This document shows positions 6,151-10,524 of a stretch of 10,524 nucleotides of DNA, piece after piece; the first letter of the stretch is position 1, and each line of letters begins with the position of its first letter. This stretch comes from Betaproteobacteria bacterium (GTDB lineage Bacteria > Pseudomonadota > Gammaproteobacteria > Burkholderiales > SG8-41). The notes below the pieces were generated by a model that worked only from the letters and a program-made list of their open reading frames with translations, was not told the DNA's origin and made no database searches. Both the position numbers and the translations under genes were made by a program. The stretch spans positions 1 to 10,524 of the forward strand of contig JAIOOZ010000230.1 in NCBI GenBank assembly GCA_021414185.1. Reading direction: 5' to 3'.

Positions 6151-6197
6151 CCAACGCAGGGTTATTGCGTTCGTTCACCGCCAACGCAGGGTTATTG
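6151..6197. repeat. 17-bp direct repeat at the nudB 3' end
   Basis: CCAACGCAGGGTTATTG occurs exactly at 6151-6167 and again at 6181-6197, with starts 30 bp apart. The 6181 copy contains the nudB stop codon (6192-6194) and the last Gln codon; the 6151 copy is just outside the gene. This looks like a local duplication of the gene end. No further copies are seen in the window, so it is not a CRISPR array. Confidence 0.75.
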
Positions 6198-6647
6198 TGC
6201 GCTGTCCAACAGACGACGCGGCAATTCCCGTATGGCGTCGGCGTTGCTCCATGAAAACACTTTGTCGGCGGCATCGCGCCACGGCAGCCACAGATGCTGC
6301 AGATGTTCGCGCTCCGCCAGCGTGACCGGCAATATCGCGGGCACCTGCAGGCTGAACACATGCTCGGTGTTGTGCGTGACACCGGGCGCGTAACGCCCGC
6401 GCCAGCGCTGGTAAATTTCATATTCGTTCTGCTTGCGCCAATCGGCGAGTTCAAAACGCCCCGTGTCGAGGCCGGTCTCTTCGCCGACTTCGCGCTGCGC
6501 GGTTTGCGGCAACGTTTCGCCCTCGTCCTGGCTGCCGGTCACCGATTGCCAGAACCCCGGACGGTCCGCGCGCTCAAGCAGCAGCACCTGCAGGTCCGGC
6601 GTGTGTATCACCACCAGCACTGAAACCGGGATCTTGTATTGCGCCAC
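6192..6647 (-). CDS. nudB: Dihydroneopterin triphosphate diphosphatase (Nudix)
   Basis: A 151-residue Nudix hydrolase. The Nudix box is complete at residues 38-60: G38, E44, R52-E53, E56-E57, G59 (GSQDEGE, then REVGEETGL). The start (YKIPVSVLVVIHTPDLQVLLLERAD), the GFWQSVTGS segment and the TEHVFSL segment match NudB/FolQ. That enzyme removes pyrophosphate from dihydroneopterin triphosphate in folate synthesis. Its position downstream of aspS fits the usual aspS-nudB linkage. It starts with GTG at 6647, only two bases after the barstar-gene stop, with no good ribosome binding site, so it probably depends on translational coupling. It is the last gene of the long operon. No clear terminator follows; a 17-bp direct repeat spans its stop. 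Confidence 0.9.
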   Translation of the reverse strand: MAQYKIPVSVLVVIHTPDLQVLLLERADRPGFWQSVTGSQDEGETLPQTAQREVGEETGLDTGRFELADWRKQNEYEIYQRWRGRYAPGVTHNTEHVFSLQVPAILPVTLAEREHLQHLWLPWRDAADKVFSWSNADAIRELPRRLLDSAQ

Positions 6648-6649
6648 GA

Positions 6650-7087
6650 TTACGCGGGCAGGGTCTTCAGCGCGTGGCCGCCGCGCGTCCCGGCGTCGAC
6701 CAGCACCATGAACAATTTGTCTTTCACCAGCCAGTAGGTGGCGGCGGCGGCAAAAATTTCAAGCGCTGCCGCCAGTTCTTTGGGCGCATCGCGCGCGATT
6801 TCCTGGCCGTTGGTCAACAGCACCACGTAGCCGCGGGCCGGCCGCCACGACAGATCCTCGAGGTAATCGGCAAGCGCGTCCCAATTGTGTCCGAATGAAG
6901 GCGGCAGGCTGAATACCATCTGGCAGCGCGCGAGCAATCCGGCCTTGCCGGCGACTCCCGCGAGATCCAGATCGAACCACGCGAGCCCGCTCGCGCGCGC
7001 GCCCGGCCGCAGAACGTCGGTCGAGGCTGGCGCCGCGTACACACCCGAGTGCGCGGCGTCGAGCAGAAAGCGGGGGATGTCTTTCAT
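6650..7087 (-). CDS. Barstar-family ribonuclease inhibitor
   Basis: A 145-residue protein with a barstar domain at about residues 35-131. The key helix-loop is PPSFGHNWDALADYLEDLSW (62-81), which aligns with barstar YYGENLDALWDCL. D70 and D74 correspond to barstar Asp35 and Asp39, the residues that plug the barnase active site. GYVVLL (86-91) is the next strand and LFMVLVD (125-131) the last. An extension of about 35 residues precedes the domain (MKDIPRFLLDAAHSGVYAAP and on); classic barstar has about 90 residues in total. It has no signal peptide, so it acts in the cytoplasm. The ATG overlaps the stop of the upstream ribonuclease gene (ATGA). Together they form a toxin-immunity pair whose inhibitor would protect the cell from enzyme not yet exported (inference). 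Confidence 0.9.
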   Translation of the reverse strand: MKDIPRFLLDAAHSGVYAAPASTDVLRPGARASGLAWFDLDLAGVAGKAGLLARCQMVFSLPPSFGHNWDALADYLEDLSWRPARGYVVLLTNGQEIARDAPKELAAALEIFAAAATYWLVKDKLFMVLVDAGTRGGHALKTLPA

Positions 7088-7482
7088 TCGCGTATGCGTT
7101 TGAAACTGCGGTAGTGGTCGTCGCTGTAATAATACTCCGCGCCCGCGCCGGCCACGATGCGCCGCGCCCCGCGGTGTTTCACTCCCGGCGTAGGCACCGT
7201 GTATTCGCGGTAATAGCCGCGATTGCGCTGCGGCAGCCGGCGCTCGTAATTGCCGAACACCACGCCGTCACGCTCGAAGGCAAACGGTCCGCCGCGCTTG
7301 ATGGTCTGCAGGGTTTGTTGCGCCTCGCGCGGCAATGCAGCGTAGGCAATCTCGGGGCTTTCATGAAATGCCTCGTTGCGCGCGGCCGACTCGCCGCTCG
7401 CGAACACGAATGCGACAGCGGCAAAGACAATTGCAGCGCCCGCGGACAGCGCCGCAAAGCGGCGCCACCCCTCACCCCTCAC
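7084..7482 (-). CDS. Exported guanyl-specific ribonuclease, RNase Sa/barnase type
   Basis: A 132-residue protein with a hydrophobic signal or anchor at about residues 9-28 after RR, and a microbial ribonuclease domain from about 50 to the end. It resembles Streptomyces RNase Sa closely: ALPREAQQTL, DGVVFGNYERRLP, GYYREYTVPTPG, RGARRIVAG, YYYSDDHYRSFKRI. Predicted catalytic residues are E93 (RNase Sa Glu54), R104 (Arg65), R108 (Arg69) and H123 (His85). N78 and E80 match the guanine-binding Asn39/Glu41. It has no cysteines, so the RNase Sa disulfide is absent. GTG at 7482 is the likely start, with GAGG eight bases upstream, ten bases after the aspS stop. The frame stays open further upstream into aspS, but that part is aspS shadow. 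The enzyme cuts RNA after G. Its target (competitor cells, nutrients or own RNA) is unknown. Confidence 0.85.
   Translation of the reverse strand: MRGEGWRRFAALSAGAAIVFAAVAFVFASGESAARNEAFHESPEIAYAALPREAQQTLQTIKRGGPFAFERDGVVFGNYERRLPQRNRGYYREYTVPTPGVKHRGARRIVAGAGAEYYYSDDHYRSFKRIRE
7449..7465 (-). other. Hairpin inside the first codons of the ribonuclease gene
   Basis: GCGCCGC and GCGGCGC form a perfect 7-bp GC stem with a 3-nt loop about 17-33 nt after the GTG start. There is no T-run, so it is not a terminator. A stable hairpin this close to the start could reduce initiation at the toxin gene (inference). Confidence 0.35.
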
Positions 7483-7497
7483 GCTTCGCGCCTCACG
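7466..7497 (-). repeat. GTGAGG-type short tandem repeat at the aspS/RNase junction
   Basis: The minus strand reads GTGAGGCGCGAAGC, then GTGAGGG, GTGAGGG and GTGG. The repeat array includes the aspS stop codon (TGA, 7493-7495), the putative ribosome binding site and the GTG start of the ribonuclease gene. It encodes the odd N-terminus VRGEG. It may be a copy of a dispersed intergenic repeat or simple slippage. Confidence 0.55.
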
Positions 7498-9265
7498 GAT
7501 TCTGCTGGCGCAACCTGATATGCAATTCGCGCAACTGCATTTCATCCACCGTGTTGGGCGCCTGCGTGAGCAGGCACTGTGCGCGCTGCGTCTTCGGAAA
7601 CGCAATCACGTCGCGGATGGATTCGGCGCCGGCCATCATAGTCACCAGGCGGTCGAGACCGAACGCAATGCCGCCGTGCGGCGGCGCGCCGTACTGCAAA
7701 GCCTGCAGCAGGAAGCCGAATTTGGCTTCGGCTTCTTCGGCATTGATGTTGAGCGCGCGAAACACTTTCGACTGCACATCCTGGCGATGGATACGCACCG
7801 AGCCGCCGCCGAGTTCCCAGCCGTTCAACACCATGTCGTGCGCCTTGGCGCGCGCGCGGCCGGGGTCGGAATCGAGAAATTCTTCGTGGCCGTCGGCGGG
7901 CGAGGTAAACGGATGATGCATGGCGTTCCAGCGCTTGCCCTCCTCGTCCCACTCGAACATCGGGAAATCCACCACCCACAGCGGTTGCCAGCCGGCCTTG
8001 GCGTAGCCTTTTTCGTGGCCGATTTTCACGCGCAGCGCGCCTAACGCATCGCTGACCACTTTCGCCGTGCCCGCGCCGAAGAACACCAGGTCGCCGTCTT
8101 TGGCGCCGGTGCGCTCGACGATGGTCTGCAGCGCGGCATCGTCCAGGTTTTTCACGATCGGCGATTGCATGCCGTCGCGGCCCTTGGCGATTTCGTTGAA
8201 CTTGATATAGGCGAGACCTTTTGCGCCGTAAACACCGACGAATTCCGTATACGAATCGATTTCGCCGCGCGTGAGGGCGCCGCCTTGCGGCACCAGCAGG
8301 CCGGCCACGCGCCCGCCCGCTGCATTGGCCGGCGCTGAAAACACCTTGAACGCGACGCTCTTCATCGCGTCCGTGAGTTCCGTCAGTTTCAATGGCACGC
8401 GCAGGTCCGGCTTGTCCGAACCGTATAAAAGGATGGCGTCGTCGTACGCCATGCGCGGAAACGGGCTCGGCAAATCGACACCGAGAACATCCTTGAACAT
8501 GGTGAGGATCAGTTCTTCCATCAGCACCATGATCTCGTTCTGCGTCATGAACGAAGTCTCGACGTCGATCTGGGTGAATTCAGGCTGGCGGTCGGCGCGC
8601 AGGTCTTCGTCGCGGAAGCATTTGACGATCTGGTAATAGCGGTCGAAGCCCGAGATCATCAGCAACTGCTTGAAGAGCTGCGGCGATTGCGGCAATGCGA
8701 AAAACTTGCCGGCGTGCACGCGGCTCGGCACCAGGTAATCGCGCGCGCCCTCCGGCGTCGAACGCGTGAGCATAGGCGTTTCGATGTCGATAAACCCGTG
8801 CTTGTCGAGAAATACGCGCACCGCCATCGCAACCTTGTAGCGCAGCTTGAGGTTCTTCTGCATCTGCAGCCGGCGCAGGTCGAGAAAGCGGTACTCAAGC
8901 CGCACGTTCTCCGACAGGCCGTCGTCGTCCATCATGAACGGCGGCGTCAGCGACGGATTCAATATTTCGATTTCGGCGGCCAGCACTTCGACTTCGCCGC
9001 TGATGAGGTTGGCGTTGACGGTGCCGGGCGGCCGCTCGCGCACCTTGCCGGTGACGCGGACGACGAATTCGTTGCGCAACTTTTCCGCCGTCTGCAGCGT
9101 CGCCGGATTGTCGGGATCGCACACGATCTGCAGCAGGCCTTCGCGGTCGCGCAGGTCGATGAAGATGACGCCACCGTGGTCGCGCCGGCGGTGGACCCAG
9201 CCGTAAACGGTGATGGTCTGGGTGAGGTGCTTGCGGCTGATCAGCCCGCAGTATTCGCTACGCAT
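7493..9265 (-). CDS. aspS: Aspartyl-tRNA synthetase (probably non-discriminating)
   Basis: A 590-residue bacterial-type class IIb aspartyl-tRNA synthetase, which charges tRNA with aspartate. The N-terminal OB-fold anticodon domain spans about 1-105 (YGWVHRRRDHGGVIFIDLRD, 21-40). Motif 2 is FRDEDLRADRQPEFTQID (217-234). The bacterial GAD insertion lies at about 290-420. Motif 3 is GGIAFGLDRLVTMM (531-544). H30 and G81 match the His/Gly pair linked in Pseudomonas aeruginosa to tRNA-Asn recognition; E. coli has Leu and Lys there. The enzyme is therefore likely to charge tRNA-Asn as well, for amidation by GatCAB (inference). The ATG at 9265 gives the canonical MRSEYCG start; the upstream in-frame extension is not family sequence. 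It sits between DUF502 (61 bp away) and the ribonuclease gene (10 bp). Confidence 0.97.
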   Translation of the reverse strand: MRSEYCGLISRKHLTQTITVYGWVHRRRDHGGVIFIDLRDREGLLQIVCDPDNPATLQTAEKLRNEFVVRVTGKVRERPPGTVNANLISGEVEVLAAEIEILNPSLTPPFMMDDDGLSENVRLEYRFLDLRRLQMQKNLKLRYKVAMAVRVFLDKHGFIDIETPMLTRSTPEGARDYLVPSRVHAGKFFALPQSPQLFKQLLMISGFDRYYQIVKCFRDEDLRADRQPEFTQIDVETSFMTQNEIMVLMEELILTMFKDVLGVDLPSPFPRMAYDDAILLYGSDKPDLRVPLKLTELTDAMKSVAFKVFSAPANAAGGRVAGLLVPQGGALTRGEIDSYTEFVGVYGAKGLAYIKFNEIAKGRDGMQSPIVKNLDDAALQTIVERTGAKDGDLVFFGAGTAKVVSDALGALRVKIGHEKGYAKAGWQPLWVVDFPMFEWDEEGKRWNAMHHPFTSPADGHEEFLDSDPGRARAKAHDMVLNGWELGGGSVRIHRQDVQSKVFRALNINAEEAEAKFGFLLQALQYGAPPHGGIAFGLDRLVTMMAGAESIRDVIAFPKTQRAQCLLTQAPNTVDEMQLRELHIRLRQQNP

Positions 9266-9299
9266 GATGGAAACCGATTCAGAAAAATTGAGTGGGACG

Positions 9300-9324
9300 G
9301 GCGCCGCGCATGAACGACGGCGCC
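9300..9324 (-). other. Intercistronic hairpin between DUF502 gene and aspS
   Basis: GGCGCCG (9300-9306) and CGGCGCC (9318-9324) can pair around an 11-nt loop just after the DUF502 stop. A short T-rich run follows on the minus strand only after about 12 bases, so it is a poor terminator. It could stabilise the upstream mRNA or tune read-through into aspS. Confidence 0.3.
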
Positions 9325-9326
9325 GC

Positions 9327-10007
9327 TTATTGATTGACGGCTTGCTGCCGCGCGGCCTCGGGCTGCTGCACAACTTCGGGCCGCGCGAGCACCTTGCCGT
9401 TGCGGCGGCCGTTGGTGTCGGGCGAGACCACGCCCATCGAGATGATGTACTTCAACGCCTCGTCCACGCTCATATCGAGCACGATCACGTCGGATTTCGG
9501 CATCATCAGAAAAAAACCCGAAGTCGGATTCGGCGTGGTCGGCACGTAAACGCTCCAGTACTCGCCCTGCAGGTGGTTGACGACGTCGCCGCCGGGCTGG
9601 CCGGTCAGGAACGCGATCGTCCACGAACCGTCGCGCGGGTACTGCACGAGCAGCGCCTTGCGGAAGGCATGCCCGCTCGACGAGAACAGCGTGTCGGACA
9701 CCTGCTTGACGCTGTTATAGATCGATTTGAAAACCGGGATGCGGCCGAGAATTTTTTCCCAGAACTGGAGCAGACGCTGGCCGAGCATATTGGCCGCCAC
9801 CAGCCCGGTGCCAATGACGACTGCGAACGTGAGCACCACGCCCATGCCCGGCACATGCATGCCCAGCCACTGCTCGGTCTGGAACTGCTCCGGCAACAGC
9901 ACCAAAATCTGGTCCATGGCGCTGACCAGAAGGTGCAGGACCCATAGCGTAATACCGAGCGGAACCCAGATCAGCAGCCCCGTAATGAAATACTTTTTCA
10001 ACTGCAT
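9327..10007 (-). CDS. DUF502 family inner-membrane protein
   Basis: A 226-residue protein with two transmembrane helices: about 7-30 (FITGLLIWVPLGITLWVLHL) and 53-75 (PGMGVVLTFAVVIGTGLVAA). The DUF502 hallmark RIPVFKSIYNSVKQV follows (89-103), then a soluble beta-rich part with WTIAFLTG (129-136), VYVPTTPNPTSGFFLMMP (153-170) and MSVDEALKYIISMGVV (179-194). The C-terminal 30 residues are hydrophilic, Gln/Ala-rich and not conserved-looking. The family is widespread, membrane-bound and without an established function. The gene usually lies next to aspS in betaproteobacteria, as here. I chose the ATG at 10007 because MQLKKYFITG matches the family start. GAGG touches the ATG, so the binding site is oddly close. 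It lies 99 bp after the zinc-ribbon gene. Confidence 0.9.
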   Translation of the reverse strand: MQLKKYFITGLLIWVPLGITLWVLHLLVSAMDQILVLLPEQFQTEQWLGMHVPGMGVVLTFAVVIGTGLVAANMLGQRLLQFWEKILGRIPVFKSIYNSVKQVSDTLFSSSGHAFRKALLVQYPRDGSWTIAFLTGQPGGDVVNHLQGEYWSVYVPTTPNPTSGFFLMMPKSDVIVLDMSVDEALKYIISMGVVSPDTNGRRNGKVLARPEVVQQPEAARQQAVNQ

Positions 10008-10106
10008 CCTCGCATGGACACTTTGATAAACGGCGCGCGCGGTTGTGCGCGACACCAAACGATATTGCGGAAAACCTGTTGCAGGCGCGCCGGCGGACCG
10101 GCGTGA

Positions 10107-10463
10107 TCAGCTGTTCGCCGCCGGCGTCGCGGCCGGCTTTGCCGCCGCGGCAGGTGCATCGGCCTTTTTCGCCGGCGCGTCAGCTGCGGGTTTGGCGTCG
10201 GCTTTTGCCGCGGACTTGTCGTCCGACTTTGCCGCCGGCTTGTCGCCCGCTTTCGCTGCCGGCTTGTCCGCCGTCTTGGCGCCATGCTTGAAATCGGTCG
10301 CGTACCAGCCGCTGCCCTTCAACTGAAAGCCGGCGGCAGTCACCATTTTGCTCAAAGCCGGTTTCCCGCACTCGGGGCAATCTTTCATCGGCGCATCGCT
10401 CAATTTCTGCAGGAATTCCTTTTGGCACCCGCACGCCGAGCATCGATACTCATAGATGGGCAT
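10107..10463 (-). CDS. FmdB-type zinc-ribbon protein with Ala/Lys/Pro tail
   Basis: A 118-residue protein. Residues 1-55 are the FmdB/CxxC regulatory zinc-ribbon domain: MPIYEYRCSACG with C8/C11, then DCPECGKPALSKMVTAAGF with C29/C32, which should bind one zinc ion, and GSGWYATDF. The remaining half (from about 60) is low complexity: repeated DKPAAK and ADAPA units, positively charged and presumably disordered. The family is named after FmdB, a proposed regulator of formamidase genes in Methylophilus, but most members have no proven role. The ATG at 10463 has GGGAG five bases upstream, and a consensus -10 box lies 27 nt upstream. It is the first gene of the fmdB-DUF502-aspS cluster. Confidence 0.92.
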   Translation of the reverse strand: MPIYEYRCSACGCQKEFLQKLSDAPMKDCPECGKPALSKMVTAAGFQLKGSGWYATDFKHGAKTADKPAAKAGDKPAAKSDDKSAAKADAKPAADAPAKKADAPAAAAKPAATPAANS

Positions 10464-10489
10464 AATTTCTCCCAAATTCAAAAGGTTGG

Positions 10490-10495
10490 ATTATA
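10490..10495 (-). promoter_or_regulatory. -10 box of the promoter for the zinc-ribbon/aspS operon
   Basis: TATAAT on the minus strand is a perfect sigma-70 -10 box, in otherwise GC-rich DNA. The predicted start near 10483 leaves a leader of about 20 nt that includes the GGGAG ribosome binding site. The -35 region 17-18 bp upstream is GC-rich and a poor match, so an activator may help. No other promoter of this quality is seen before aspS, the ribonuclease gene, the barstar gene or nudB. Confidence 0.65.
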
Positions 10496-10524
10496 GCGGA
10501 AAGCGCCCCGCCCAGCGAGATGAG

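Noticed and set aside
6151..6197. Two spaced repeats considered as a minimal CRISPR array.
   Set aside because: Only two copies, 17 bp each with a 13-bp spacer, one inside nudB; far too short and no cas genes.
7483..7605. Upstream in-frame extension of the ribonuclease gene into the aspS coding region.
   Set aside because: It lies in aspS coding sequence in another frame and would precede the export signal with an Arg/Cys-rich stretch; the GTG at 7482 with GAGG upstream is more economical.
9300..9324. Hairpin considered as a terminator separating aspS from DUF502.
   Set aside because: The T-rich run is about 12 bases away from the stem, so it does not fit an intrinsic terminator.

Overview
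The window is GC-rich, densely coding DNA. Every clearly identifiable gene except one lies on the minus strand. The gene content and the order fmdB-type zinc ribbon / DUF502 / aspS / nudB, with nadA, an EEP-family hydrolase and a ClsB-type cardiolipin synthase alongside, suggest a betaproteobacterium (Burkholderiales or Nitrosomonadales type). That assignment rests on remembered gene order and protein character, not on a search.

Layout, read in the direction of minus-strand transcription (high to low coordinates). (1) 10524-6192: a promoter with a consensus -10 box, then an FmdB-type zinc-ribbon protein, a DUF502 membrane protein and aspartyl-tRNA synthetase. These are followed by an exported RNase Sa/barnase-type ribonuclease and a barstar-type inhibitor, which overlap by ATGA, and by the Nudix hydrolase NudB. 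The last four genes are spaced by -4 to +10 nt and look like one transcript. (2) 6191-2945: a short intergenic stretch with a 17-bp direct repeat and a probable promoter, then quinolinate synthase nadA, the EEP-family phosphohydrolase and clsB (ATGA overlap). This unit ends at a strong bidirectional terminator. (3) 2895-2224: the only convincing plus-strand gene, an exported glycine-zipper (17 kDa antigen-like) envelope protein with a charged repetitive tail. It shares the terminator with clsB. (4) 2223-1854: a 370-bp gene-free stretch. It carries a tandem operator-like repeat near the plus-strand gene. On the minus strand it carries an extended -10 box, a CU-rich anti-Shine-Dalgarno stretch and an intrinsic terminator, which together look like a small RNA gene. 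(5) 1853-1: a GT61/DUF563 glycosyltransferase and the N-terminal part of an Atm1/HMT-type ABC exporter that runs off the window.

Two points deserve most attention. The first is the ribonuclease-inhibitor pair inserted between two housekeeping genes, with its GTG start inside a GTGAGGG tandem repeat. The second is the candidate anti-SD small RNA in the GT61/glycine-zipper intergenic region. The rest is core metabolism (NAD, folate, translation, cardiolipin) and envelope functions, with all the key catalytic residues I could check intact.
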